From Pomphorhynchus laevis (taxonomy: Eukaryota > Acanthocephala > Palaeacanthocephala > Echinorhynchida > Pomphorhynchidae), in assembly GCA_012934845.2 (NCBI GenBank), contig WNNJ02000845.1, forward strand, positions 1-64,000: a stretch of DNA of 64,000 bases, read 5' to 3'. The first letter of the stretch is position 1. The number at the start of each line of letters is the position of its first letter. A program made the translations under genes and the position numbers. The notes beneath the pieces were generated by a model. The model was not told the DNA's origin. It ran no database searches and was given only the letters and a program-made list of their open reading frames with translations. Below are positions 35,001 to 46,300 of the stretch, piece by piece.

Positions 35001-35280
35001 ATAATATTTATAAAATATTATAATAATAAAATATAAATAAAATATACATAATAATAAAATATACAAATAGTATATTTTGTAAATATAAAATACTATAAAT
35101 GAAAATATTGTTATTTTTCAAATGTAGCTAACTATATGTAATACAAATATATTATAAAATTTCGTTTTCGATGTAACAGTTTATTTGTATATAACAAATC
35201 ATAAATTCTTTTATGATTTTAATAAACACATATGTTGTGCTTTCCCAAAACGTGTGTTTACTGAGATTTGATCTACTTCT
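32099..35280. other. AT-rich, no gene recognised (possible intron of the zinc-finger gene)
   Basis: Upstream of the terminal zinc-finger exon on its strand. I see no further zinc-finger or SET-domain exon. It contains a direct repeat (32653-32788 and 33039-33178) and a short repeat of ATATTCGAGG...TTGGAAAAG (34093-34143 and 34191-34230). Confidence 0.4.
32653..33178. repeat. dispersed direct repeat of about 135 bp
   Basis: Copies 32653-32788 and 33039-33178, both starting GTAGCTGATGAGGT and sharing AAATGTAGCGTA and ATGGTAACAATGACTG words; offset about 386 bp. Divergence is moderate. Function unknown; it could be an old small element or a conserved regulatory duplication near the zinc-finger gene. 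Confidence 0.7.
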
Positions 35281-35501
35281 TCTTATATTTTGGATAGGCG
35301 GAAAGATTTTTTATAACAATATTGATGCCGTCTATTTTATTGTCTTCGGCCAAGGCGCTTTAAATGATTATATATAAAATAATTAATATAATAATAATTA
35401 AATAATAATAATGAGAGAGAATTTATTATACCTCTTTACCTTTCGGTACTGGGTAGACAAAATAAATACACCAAAAGTTTATCAATTTTATAAATTGTAT
35501 T

Positions 35502-38330
35502 TCAAAATCTTCTCCTACTGTCAATATCGGATAGTGACATATTTTTCAAAATTGGGCAAGTGAAGATATGCAGGTTAGATGCGCATTCATTTTTGCAAAG
35601 AACACAAATGCACAAAGAGCACCGTGCATGTACTGGAATTCTAATAGCGCAGAATTTATCGTGATATCCATGGACAGATGCTCTCCAGATCAGCGGTCTT
35701 TTCCTTGCACAGGGTTCTCTCCATTTAGTCTGTAAGAATGCCGGAGTAAGATAAAATTCAGAATCCAATGACGTCGTCTTTCGAAAGAACATGTTCAGGT
35801 TAGTAGTAAATGATGCAGTGTGTTCAAGATTAAATGTTGAGCAGATGTATTTAGAGCAAGGTTCTAACGATGATAGTATCGCTATAACCGATGAAGAACA
35901 TTTTGGTGAGACTCCAACAATTCGCTTCACGAATCTCCATTGACACTTGTCCAACTGCTGAAAATTGAAGGGACTTAAATCCGACCAGATAACTGGCAAA
36001 GCATATGAAACTATGGGAAGCAGCATACTTCGAAAATATCGGAGGGCTCCTGAGAAAGATAAAGAACCTAAGTTTTTTGCATAAGAGGTTGCTACAACTA
36101 ACTTCGAGGATTTACGATGTAGGTGTTCAGTAAATGACCATTTCGACGAAAGTAATACTCCCAAATAATTGTAACTATTGCAGAATTCTAAATCTACATT
36201 GCCTATTCTCAGCATGTCACATCGACGCAAAGGTCCACCTAACCGAAATTTAAGGGCTTTCGATTTATTTACATTCACCGTCAACTGATTTGATAAACAA
36301 TAGGATGACAGAGCATCTAACGCACTTTGAGCGGATAAAAGATCTTTGGCTAATATTACTAGATCGTCGGCATAGAGGGTACAAGAGACTTCATTCGATG
36401 CATGACGAAGATGCATAGGCAAATCCATAACAAAAAAGGAAAATAATATAGGGCTGAGTGGATCTCCCTGTAAAACACCGCGATTAGCAAAAAAGAAATC
36501 AGAGGTGTTGATACCATCAGATACTTTAAGGCGATTAGGCTGAAGCACAGAATAAATAAGATACAAAAAGCGACCACTAACGGACACTCTGGTGGAAAGT
36601 TTATCAAGTAACAAAGAACGATTCACTGTGTCAAATGCTCGCTCAAAGTCAACAAAAGTAGCATACAACGGTCTATGATTAGCGAAACAATTGGTGACTT
36701 CGTCACGGACATGCTTTATTGCATCGGACGTTGACCTTTTCGGGCGGAATCCATACTGCTCCGTAGGTAAGAGATGCTCGCGAAACTTAATAAGGCGCAT
36801 ATACATTATATGAGTCAATAACTTATAACTGTGATTCAATATCGCAATCCCCCTGTACGAATCCAGTGAATCATAGTCACCTTTGCCCTTATGCAGGATC
36901 TTAATTACACCGTCGCGCCACGAAATCGGAAACGGATGACCTGCAAGAAGTAGATTGAAAAGTTCTGTCCAGTAGTCTATCAAAATATCGATAGTCGACT
37001 TTAACTGTTCTACGCATAATTGATCTAACCCGGCAGCTTTATGATCTTTTAAGATTGATAGGGATCTTACGACTTCAAACGTCGTAAAAGGTAAATTCAG
37101 AGGATCTGAACCGTATATTGAATTTATGCATGAAACTGAAGATAAACGTACAGGCATGTCTTCTAATATTGAATGGCGCAAAATAGATTGGAAGTGCGAT
37201 TTCCAATTTTCTATTTGAATCCTGGAATATGTTCCAATGTTAGCTTTCTTAAGTATCCACGGTGTCGACTCCGCCTTAGACAATTCCCGTCGTTCAATCT
37301 CTAAACGTCGTTCTCTACGATACATCGATACAAGTTTAACGTAAAGCCTACGCAAATCTACAAAATCTTTCCTTACCGTTAAATCGAACCGATAACTTTT
37401 ATTTAATTGAATTAAATGTTGCTGGAACTGTTTAAACCAAGCGGGTTTTACTAGGTATGAGTTTTTTTTGGAATAGTCGGATTCATATCTACAAGCCGAT
37501 AGAAGGGTGGAAATTACAGAAGTAATGCTGTTCCCCAGTTCTCCTGATCTAAGGAATTGAAAAGCTAGATTTATTTGACTATAATCAATTGCTGAAGTAC
37601 ATAATTTCCTGCTAGGTTGACGGGGCAAATCTATTGATTGTATGTTGCATATGCAATCGAAAATACACGAGACAGGTTTGTGTTTACGAACTAACGCCCA
37701 TTTTGAAGATAGTACTAGTCCTATATGTCTTACATGCACGTTAGTAAATATGATGTCTATACAGCTTTTACCTGTAGAAGATTCGTAGGACCAATTTTCA
37801 TTAGGGACGTATAACTTTAGATTTATAGACTTAAAGTAATTGACAAGAATTCGCAATTTTCCTGTGATTGGACTGGTGAATCTTGCATTAAAATCTCCTG
37901 CGATAATTATCGGGACTGTGCTGTTTAGAGTTGAAAGAAGCTGAGAAATTTCGTCAATTATATCTGCCGCGGTAAGTGTGGGTTTGAAATAGCATGCGAT
38001 AAAAGTGATGACAGGTGTTTCAAGCAGTATAGAATTCAGCAAATACCTACATTGCCAATCCCTGAAGGCCCTATTTAAACCTAAAATTATTCCACCCGCG
38101 GGGCGACCACGAATGCCCAATAAAGCAGGATTGTCAAATGTATAAAAACCAGGTAAAGAATAATTATTAGTAAACATGGTCTCTAATAGTACCACAACGT
38201 GAAAGGTATCGAACCAGGATTCAATACCTTGCTCGATCAAAGACGCCAAACCTTCCACATTAAATAGTAACAGTCTAAAAGACTTGTGGTGCTCACAAAC
38301 CTGACTACCACTTCTTGCAGAAGAGGATAG
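35502..38330 (-). CDS. family F ORF2: endonuclease-reverse transcriptase, open
   Basis: No ATG is needed near 38258: the frame is open upstream to the TGA at 38331-38333. Counting from GTG 38258: endonuclease E26 (LLETM), GDFN 121-124, CIDII 166-170 and H193, where the usual SDH reads RKH. RT: SYRGIAILN 468-475, FVDFERAFD 535-543, GVLQGDPLSP 593-602, YADD 628-631. The C-terminus has a cysteine/histidine cluster CSLCICVLCKNEC..H...C. Product: nicking endonuclease and RT for retrotransposition. The RT looks intact; the missing aspartate in SDH may weaken the nuclease. Confidence 0.85.
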   Translation of the reverse strand, partial: LSSSARSGSQVCEHHKSFRLLLFNVEGLASLIEQGIESWFDTFHVVVLLETMFTNNYSLPGFYTFDNPALLGIRGRPAGGIILGLNRAFRDWQCRYLLNSILLETPVITFIACYFKPTLTAADIIDEISQLLSTLNSTVPIIIAGDFNARFTSPITGKLRILVNYFKSINLKLYVPNENWSYESSTGKSCIDIIFTNVHVRHIGLVLSSKWALVRKHKPVSCIFDCICNIQSIDLPRQPSRKLCTSAIDYSQINLAFQFLRSGELGNSITSVISTLLSACRYESDYSKKNSYLVKPAWFKQFQQHLIQLNKSYRFDLTVRKDFVDLRRLYVKLVSMYRRERRLEIERRELSKAESTPWILKKANIGTYSRIQIENWKSHFQSILRHSILEDMPVRLSSVSCINSIYGSDPLNLPFTTFEVVRSLSILKDHKAAGLDQLCVEQLKSTIDILIDYWTELFNLLLAGHPFPISWRDGVIKILHKGKGDYDSLDSYRGIAILNHSYKLLTHIMYMRLIKFREHLLPTEQYGFRPKRSTSDAIKHVRDEVTNCFANHRPLYATFVDFERAFDTVNRSLLLDKLSTRVSVSGRFLYLIYSVLQPNRLKVSDGINTSDFFFANRGVLQGDPLSPILFSFFVMDLPMHLRHASNEVSCTLYADDLVILAKDLLSAQSALDALSSYCLSNQLTVNVNKSKALKFRLGGPLRRCDMLRIGNVDLEFCNSYNYLGVLLSSKWSFTEHLHRKSSKLVVATSYAKNLGSLSFSGALRYFRSMLLPIVSYALPVIWSDLSPFNFQQLDKCQWRFVKRIVGVSPKCSSSVIAILSSLEPCSKYICSTFNLEHTASFTTNLNMFFRKTTSLDSEFYLTPAFLQTKWREPCARKRPLIWRASVHGYHDKFCAIRIPVHARCSLCICVLCKNECASNLHIFTCPILKNMSLSDIDSRRRF

Positions 38331-38336
38331 TCATAT
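38331..38336 (-). promoter_or_regulatory. TGA CTA: possible stop-codon readthrough site
   Basis: ORF1 and ORF2 share one reading frame; the only interruption is this TGA, followed by CTA. UGA-CUA is an established leaky context that promotes readthrough in animal and viral mRNAs. Readthrough here would give an ORF1-ORF2 fusion. Seen in one copy only, so a chance stop mutation is not excluded. Confidence 0.5.
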
Positions 38337-38624
38337 AGACGACCCATCCATTAATGAGGAATTAACGGGTGTTGTGCTTACCTTTCCATTATTCGGTCTA
38401 CGAACAATTTGAAAATTTCTAATTATGTAATTACTATTTGGGTTTGCAAGTCTTTTCTCTTGTAGCTGTTTGCGCAGAACCTGATTGGCAACACGCTCTT
38501 CGGGGGAAAAATCCGGCATGATGTAAACATTCCTAAAACGATCAACTTTTCTCAATTTATAAGAGTTTGATAAAACGTTGCTGGCCGTTACCTCGTCCGT
38601 TGAAACTAAAGTCCACGGAGGAAT
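38331..38624 (-). CDS. family F ORF1, C-terminal part
   Basis: The frame is open from about 38624 (a piece reading EVTASNVLSNSYKLRKV) to TGA 38331-38333. The segment VYIMPDFSPEERVANQVLR, then ANPNSNYIIRNFQIVRR, resembles the C-terminal nucleic-acid-binding region of LINE ORF1 proteins (a ..V.I.PD.T..ER... pattern). It is in the same frame as ORF2. The N-terminal part is missing through 5' truncation. Confidence 0.65.
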   Translation of the reverse strand: MPPWTLVSTDEVTASNVLSNSYKLRKVDRFRNVYIMPDFSPEERVANQVLRKQLQEKRLANPNSNYIIRNFQIVRRPNNGKVSTTPVNSSLMDGSSI

Positions 38625-38640
38625 GTATATTATTAATGTA

Positions 38641-40689
38641 TATTAATGTATATTAATATACACATTATGTACATTAATATTATATTATTAATGTATATCA
38701 ATGTATATTATTATTAAATAATAATTAAAATAATAATTAAAATAATAATTAAATAATAATATTACATAAAATTGTAATATAAAATTATTAAATTATTTAT
38801 AAACAAAATACGGTAAATAAAGAATTAATTTTAACGGATAAATTAATATAAAGACTAATGTTTCAATGAAATTACAGCATACAATACTGAATATTTGTAT
38901 TATCTCTATATAATATTTTATTGTAGGATAGTGTAATCGTATTCTATCCACAGACAATAACTAAGATTGTAATTTCGATAGTAAAATTACAAGTTTAAAA
39001 TTTACTAATTTTAAATTTATAAAGTTTAAGAAAGTTATTCTTAAACTTAAGAATAACTTAAGTTTAAAGTTATTTTCTGCTATTAAATTAATAAAAATAA
39101 TGCATTTAAATAAGTTCATATTAAACACTTTATAGGTAAAGATTGATCGGCGTACCTTAGTTAATAAACCTTGCACAGCAGTGGAATGATCTTGGAACTT
39201 AAATAATCTTTAGCATGAATGCGGGACTGAAATATACAAGAAAGCTGTAGCAAGCCGTATTTCATAACCTGATACTTAATTATGATAAACACTTGTATAT
39301 GATAACCTGTGATCTACCTAAAAGCGTCTCAGATAATGACTTTAGATAATGTAAGCATTTATGTCATAGATTGTGATTAACTGCTTCTTATTTTCTTAAA
39401 GTTCTTCAAGTTCTAACTTCTTCAACTAATATTAACAAAATATCTGTACACGGAATTTCTGTTGTATTTCTTAACAAGAGAAACTTAACAGAACTAACCT
39501 GTCAGAAATTGTTGTCAATTTGTCATAAAAAATTATTTTGCCGATTGAGAATGCTTACTGGGTCGCATCGGACGGTACGTTTCAAAAAGTAAGATTTCAA
39601 ATAGTACCGCGATACCGTTTTCGGAAATGGAAAAGCAAATGTCAAGATTTATGTTTTCACTAAATTGGGAATCGTCTTTCAATTCTCGTAAATTCTGTTT
39701 TTTACATAAAAGTTTTGTGATAAAACTACAATTTTGTTATTTTAACAGTTGACAAAATATTTCGAGGAATTTTGCTTGACGCTAACTCTGCAATGTAAAC
39801 AGATATTTTATCTGGAATTGAGGACCCTAGAATTTTTTGTACCTGCTAATGGTGGAATCATCAGCAAGCCCATATAACTGTTTGTAAATATCAAACGATT
39901 GTGACTTATTAGAACACGATAAAGTTTAATGTGAACATCAGTGTCGACGGAAAGGCTTTAAAATAAATCTAACAGACTCACCACTGTCGTTGTTAGGCAA
40001 GCAAATAATAAGCAGAAGGGTGCGAAGAATATCTCCTGCTGGTATTTATCTAATATCAAAATATAAAATATTATATCAAAGAATAATTTCAAAGTGCAGT
40101 CAATGCTTACGGTTCACTTAATAAATTTACAGGGTCAATGAAGGGTCGTGCATGAGTAACTACGTTGTCAGGTTGTAAATAAAAACATCCCCAGCGACTA
40201 CAACCCATTCGACTCGCGAACAAACACCGAATGTCATCATTATGTATGAAGATAAGTTAACCTCTCAAATTATATTCTTAAATTGGAAAATAATACTAGT
40301 AATTGATAGAATTTTTTTATTAAGCATTTAAATAAAAATGTGCGAATATGGTGAAAATTATAATGTTTTAATTTATCAGATTTTAAAGTTCAAATGTCCA
40401 AACATGATTTATTGGATTTATAGAGAAGTGTTTCTTACAAAATTTAAAAGATTTAATCGTTTTAGATATGAATAAAATTGTGTGAGCAATTATAGTTTAC
40501 GCAATATAGTTTTTGTATTAGATTTTGGCGTTTGGAAATATGTTCGAGATTTAGACGGCTCTTGATAACAAGAATATTAAATACAGAATATTGTTTTTCT
40601 AACTTTTAAATTATCCTTTCAAAAACATTTCCAATAATAAATTTTTAAGATAGTATGTGTAATGCCTTTTGCATAGGAATCTTTATTAA
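38641..40689. other. AT-rich, no gene recognised
   Basis: Starts with a TATTAATG-type microsatellite (38620-38720), then AT-rich DNA with an imperfect palindrome around 39030-39070 (TAAGAATAACTTAAG). The less AT-rich part 39540-40250 has no open frame or element signature that I recognise. Confidence 0.4.
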
Positions 40690-41479
40690 TTTAATTAGTT
40701 GATAATGATCGATTATTGATAAAGAATTATTGGAGCAAAGAATCAAATCAGCTAACTGAGTCTACGTATTTAATATAATTATAAAATAAACAAAACATAA
40801 TAATGCTAAATCAAAATTTAATAATTAAATAATAAAATTAATAATTGTTTTTAGATTTTCTATAATTTAAATCAAGTTAAAAAATAATGATATAATGTTA
40901 AATATAATGATATCTCTTTAAAGTTTATCCATTTTCAAATAATTTAATACATTAAATTATTTGAAAATGGATATAAAAATGGATATTTTTACACATTCAA
41001 ATAATTTAATAATATACAAGTTTTATAAATAAGATGTTAAATTGTTTGTACGCAAACAATTTCAAACAATTAATCAGTTAAGTTGATCAGTTATAATTGA
41101 TCAACTATATCAGTTATAATCAGTTATAATTGTCAGTTCTACTGACATGTTATTATTGATTTGTGCATTTTGTTCTACCTGTAATATAACCACTATCAGA
41201 AATAATGAATCAAATCAGCTAACTGAGTCTACGTATTTAATATAATTATAAAATAAACAAAACATAATAATGCTAAATCAAAATTTAATAATTAAATAAT
41301 AAAATAAATAATTGTTTTTAGATTTTTTATAATTTAAATCAAGTTAAAATAAAAAAATGAAATTTAAAATAAAAGTCATTTTTATGTTTTTAGATTTTCT
41401 ATAATTTAGATGAATTTAAAATAAAAAAATGAAATTTAAAAAATCATTTTTATGAATTGACAAATAAATAACAGACGTT

Positions 41480-41634
41480 GTATCAGAATAAGAATTAGAG
41501 GTCATCAGGAGGAACTGCTATGCTATCAGGTTTCGGCTCCTAACTCCTCTACCCAACATAGCAGCGGGGCCAAATACATGCTAATGATGTATTTCCTCTG
41601 ATAAAACTATCTAGTATCTTATTCTAATACAAAG
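41480..41634 (-). ncRNA. hammerhead-ribozyme-like RNA, PLE-4 copy
   Basis: Minus strand: outer stem II (41634-41621 with 41494-41481, 14 bp with one G-U), GAAA at 41595-41592, stem III with loop CATTAGC, stem I GCTGCTATG/CATAGCAGT, CTGATGA at 41508-41502, inner stem II AGAG/CTCT. Essentially identical to the PLE-2 copy. Confidence 0.65.
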
Positions 41635-41638
41635 TATA

Positions 41639-42321
41639 TTATTTATTATCCATCCATAAAAATTTGCCACTTAAGAGTTTAAATTTATTCTTTATATTAT
41701 TGTGTTGATTTATATATTTTACTATTTTCTGCTTGATGTTATTTTTATAGTAACCTAGTTTAAAATATGTATCTATTAAATTATTTAAATGATTTTGAAG
41801 AAATAATATCATTACATATTGTTGCAATTCTTAAAATTTCATTATTTAATGTATTATATTTTATATTATATGGTATGCATGAATGCTCATGCAAAAATAT
41901 GTTTCTTGTAAATTTAAATATGTCATCTTTACGATATAAATTAATAGTAGTTTTAGTTAATGTTAATTTAATGTTCATATCTAGATATACACCTTCTTTA
42001 TCATTAATATTGGTTTCATTAAGAATAAGGCTTTCTGGATAAATTTGTTCACTAAAAGAATAAAAATTATTAGAATTTAATACACATATATCATCAATGT
42101 ATCGAAACATATTTCATATCTTTATAATGTTTAGATTTAGTTTTTACACAGTTATGAACAAATTCATATTCTATAAAGCTTAAAAACAAGTCAGCTATAA
42201 TTGGGCTACTATTACCTCCCATTGGAACACATTTTACTTGTCTAAATATAGATGTCCCTACATTTAAATAATTTTGATTTATCAAAATATTTAAGGATTC
42301 TATTAATTTAATTTTAGCCAT
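41639..42321 (-). pseudogene. PLE-4 reverse transcriptase
   Basis: CVPMGGNSSPIIADLF (motif B, with C where others have G), then after a frame break near 42100 MFRYIDDICVLN (YIDD intact), YLDMNIKLT, IPYNIKYN, a second break with a small deletion near 41810, and the end GKFLWMDNK (41639). Two frameshifts, otherwise well preserved. Confidence 0.8.
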
Positions 42322-42690
42322 ATATTTATATTTACTTGGTGGTTTAATTTTTGTTAGATAAGCGTTATAGAGGAAATTATAATTTTGAACGCCTATATTA
42401 TAATATAATTAACGCCTATATTATAATACAGGCGTTTAAAAGAGGAAATTTTTATTGATATTTTACTAACGTCTGCTAGCATCTTCAGAAATTGAAATGT
42501 TTTTTAAATGAACGTGCCTTTACAGACATGTTCATTTTAAAAAATACATTAAAGGCATGTACATTTTAAAAACAATGTAAATTTCTGAAGGTGCTAACAA
42601 AGTTTAGCGAAATATCAATAAAAAATTTCGTATTTTCTTTGATCCAGCTCCAATAAATCTTTATTATCTTTGGATGGAAGTTTGCATTAT

Positions 42691-43359
42691 TTCTCTATCA
42701 TGAGAAAGTTTATTATCACTTATTACCTTGTTGCTATTTGGTTTGGCGTTTCTCTTCGAAACTTTAAACTGAATAATAAATATAAATTACTATTTTTAAA
42801 ACGATTCCTAAACACCGCTTCCTAATATATCAAAAACGGCTATCAGTTGAACTCTAACAGCGATTCGCGTTACCAATGATCACAGTTTTCATATAAAATA
42901 TTATACGTTGGGGGATATCTCGAATCGCTTCATCCTTACTTCCCATGTTTCAATGTGGATAATCTTTGCTAAAAGGTTTGAAATTTCACAAACGATCCAA
43001 CAAGTGAGATACAAATATTGCGATCAAACATGCAACAAGTTACTTCAACCTTTTAGCAGTCAAAAATAAAGTTATTATCAATATTCAATCGAATCAATCA
43101 AACTGATAAATTGTCTCTCTTTGTACGGTCCGTAGATTTTTCTCTTTACAAAGTTTTTGGAGAAGCGTCGAAATACAGCGGCGGTCCAATAAATTCTTTC
43201 TTAAGTTAAAATTTTTATATTAATAGTAATATAGTAGTAATGACAATCGTATTAGTTTATTAAACAACCGCCATCTATTAACGATGGACATAAAAAAGAA
43301 ACAAAATTAAAAATAAATAAAGGAGGTAAAAATGAAAAATCAGTACCCAAACAAACATC
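42691..43359. other. no gene recognised
   Basis: Moderately AT-rich sequence between the TIR element and the minisatellite, without a supported frame. An A-rich purine block (43290-43340) immediately precedes the array. Confidence 0.4.
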
Positions 43360-46300
43360 AGATCTGATTTAATTACAGATCTAATGTAATCGGCAACTTG
43401 ACTTAAGTGCCAATCTGATTTAATTAGCGATTTAATTTAATAACCGTTCTTATATAATTGACTTTATTAAATTATCATTCTTATTAATTGGCCTAATTTA
43501 ATTATCGTTCTTATTTAATTGGCATTATTTTATTGCCGTAAATAATTCGGCGTTCTTATTTAATAAGCGTTCTTATTTAATTGCCTATCTTATTTATTTG
43601 GCGTTCTTATTTAATTGACCTTATTTAATTAGCGTTCATATTTAATTGTCGATCTTATTTATTCGGCATCCTTGTTTTGTTGGCGTACTTATTTAATACG
43701 CGTTCTTATTTAATTAGCGTTCTTATTTAATTAGCGTTCTTATTTAATTAGCGTTCTTATTTAATTAGCGTTCTTATTTAATTAGCGTTCTTATTTAATT
43801 AGCGTTCTAATTTAATTAGCGTTCTTATTTAATTAGCGTTCTTATTTAATTAGCTTGCCTATTTAATTAGGGTTCATAATTAATTATCGTCTTAATTAAT
43901 TAAGATTCTTAGTTATTTGGCCTTCTTATTTAATAAGCGTTCTTATTTAATTAGCGTTCCTGTTTAATTAGCGTTCCTGTTTAATTAGCGTTCCTGTTTA
44001 ATTAGCGTTCCTGTTTAATTAGCGTTCCTGTTTAATTAGCGTTCTTATTTAATTAGCGTTCCTGTTTAATTAGCGTTCTTATTTAATTAGCGTTCTTATT
44101 TTATTAGCCTTCTAATTTAATTGACGTTATTATTTAATTGGCGTTATTATTTAATTGATATCCTTGTTTAATCGGCGTTCATTATCGTTCTTATTAAATT
44201 AGCATTATTATTTAAATGACATTCTTGTTTAATTATAATTCTTATTAAATTAACGTTATTTAATTGTCGTTCTTATTTAATTGGCCTTATTTAAATGGCG
44301 TTCTTATTAATTATCGATCTTATTTAAATGTTGAGCTTATTTAAATGGTGTCCTTGTATAATTGGCGTTCTTATATAATAGTGTTCTTATTTAATTAGCG
44401 TTCTTATTTAATTAGCGTTCTTATTTAATTAGCGTTCTTATTTAATAAGCGTTCCTGTTTAATTAGCGTTCTTATTTAATTAGCGTTCTTATTTAATTAG
44501 CGTTCTTATTTAATTAGCGTTCTTATTTAATTAGCGTTCTTATTTAATTAGCGTTCTTATTTAATTAGCGTTCTTATTTAATTAGCGTTCTTATTTAATT
44601 AGCTTGCCTATTTAATTAGGGTTCATAATTAATTATCGTCTTAATTAATTAAGATTCTTAGTTAGTTGGCCTTCTTATTTAATCGGCGTTCTTATTTAAT
44701 TAGCGTTCCTGTTTAATTAGTTTTCTTATTTAATTAGCGTTCTTATTTAATTAGCGTTCCTGTTTAATTAGCGTTCTTATTTTATTAGCGTTCTTATTTT
44801 ATTAGCCTTCTAATTTAATTGACGTTATTATTTAATTGGCGTTATTATTTAATTGATATCCTTGTTTAATCGGCGTACTTATTTAATAAGCATTCTTATT
44901 TAATAAGCGATCTTATATAATTGGCCTTTTATTAAAATAGCATTCCTATTTAAATAACTTTATTGAATTTGCGGTATTATTTAATTGGAGTTCTTATTTA
45001 AGTAGCGTTCTTATTTAATTGGCGTCCTTATTTAAAATGCGTTCTGTTTTAATTGCCGTTCTTGTTTAATTGCCGTTCTTATTAAATTGTCGTTCTTATT
45101 TAATTATCGTTCTTATTCAATTGACTTTATTATTTAATTAGCGTTCCTATTTTATTTGCCTTCTTATTTAATTGACGTTATTATTTAATTGGCGTTATTA
45201 TTTAATTGGCGTTATTATTTAATTTTAACGTTCTTATTTAATTCCCGATCTCATTTAATTGGCGTTTTTATTTAATTCCCGTTTATATTAAATTAGCATT
45301 TTTAATTGTTGTTCTTATTTAGTTGTTGATCTTATTTAATTTGCGTCCTTGTTTTATTAGCGTTTTGTATAGTTGGCCTTCTTATTTAATTGTCCTTCTC
45401 TTTTAAGTGGCGTTCTTATATAATTGGCCTTATTTAATTGCCCTTATTTATTTTGTGTTCTTATTTAATTAGTTTCTTATTTTATTGGCGTTCCTGTTTA
45501 ATTAGCGTTCTTATTTAATTAGCATTCTTATTTAATTAGCCTTATTATTTAATGAGCGTTCTTATTTTATTTGCATTCTTATTTAATTGGCCTTATTTAA
45601 TGGATGTTCTTATTTAATTGGCCTTCTTATTTAATTGACCTTATTTAATTAACGTTCTTATTTAATTGCTGCTCTTTTTTATTGGTGTCCTTATTTAATT
45701 GGTCTTCTTATTTAATTGGGGTCCTTATTTAATTGATTTTATTTAATTACCGATCTTATTTAATTGACCTTATTTAATTGGCGTTCTAATTTAATTGGCG
45801 CTCTTATTTAATGGGCGTTCTTATTTAATTGGCGTTCTTATTTAATTGCCGATCTTATTTAATTATCGTTCTTATTTAATTAACCTTATTTAATTGGCGT
45901 TTTTTATTTAATTGCCGATTTTTTTAATCATCGTTCTTATTTAATTGCTGATCTTATTTAATTGACGTCTTTGTTTAATCGGCGTACTTATTTAATTAGC
46001 AATCTTATATAATTGGACTCCTTTTTTAATTAGCGTTCTTTTTTTATTGGCCTTGTTTAACTGGCGGTCTTATTTAATTGGCCTTACTAAATTGGCGTTC
46101 TTATTTAATTGGCGTTCTTATTTAATGGGCGTTCTTATTTAATTGGAGTTCTTATTTAATTGGCCTTATTTAATTGCCGTGCTTATTTAATTGGCGTTCT
46201 TATTTAATTACCGATCTTATTTAATTGGCGTTCTTATTTAATTTTCGTTTTCATTTAATTTGCCTTCTTATTTAATTGGCATTCTTATTAAATTGCCGAT

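Larger units (their letters stand above)
35290..38640 (-). mobile_element. well-preserved AP-endonuclease LINE, family F
   Basis: Minus strand: ORF1 C-terminal part (from about 38624), one TGA, then ORF2 open for 918 codons to 35502, and a 3' region with ATT-rich tail (35350-35450). 5' truncated beside an AT microsatellite (38620-38720). It is the least decayed LINE in the window, so probably young. Clade cannot be fixed by eye (RTE/I/ingi-like features). Confidence 0.8.
40741..42440 (-). mobile_element. Penelope-like element, copy PLE-4 (with extra 3' end)
   Basis: Two copies of the PLE 3' terminus (AATCAGCTAACTGAGTCTACG on the plus strand) occur at 40744 and 41213, so an incomplete 3' end (40741-40890) lies next to a longer copy (41213-42440), separated by unrelated AT-rich DNA with TTATAATTGATCA repeats (41080-41140). 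The longer copy has the hammerhead-like RNA and the RT. Confidence 0.7.
40690..42690. mobile_element. second TIR element copy, split by a PLE
   Basis: The left end 40690-40740 (GATAATGATCGATTATTGATAAAGAATTATTGGAG) matches the left end of the 5358-6362 element; the remainder of the left TIR, a short interior and the right TIR lie at 42442-42690. A minus-strand PLE (40741-42440) sits between. Without it the element would be about 300 bp. Confidence 0.65.

Noticed and set aside
35223-35360. Possible host exon in less AT-rich DNA
   Set aside because: No frame above about 40 codons with recognisable features; too little to support.
38331-38555. Separate small gene of 74 codons
   Set aside because: It starts at a TTG inside a longer open frame and is the C-terminal end of LINE ORF1, in frame with ORF2.
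39540-40250. Possible gene in the GC-richer patch
   Set aside because: Stops in all six frames at short spacing and no motif.
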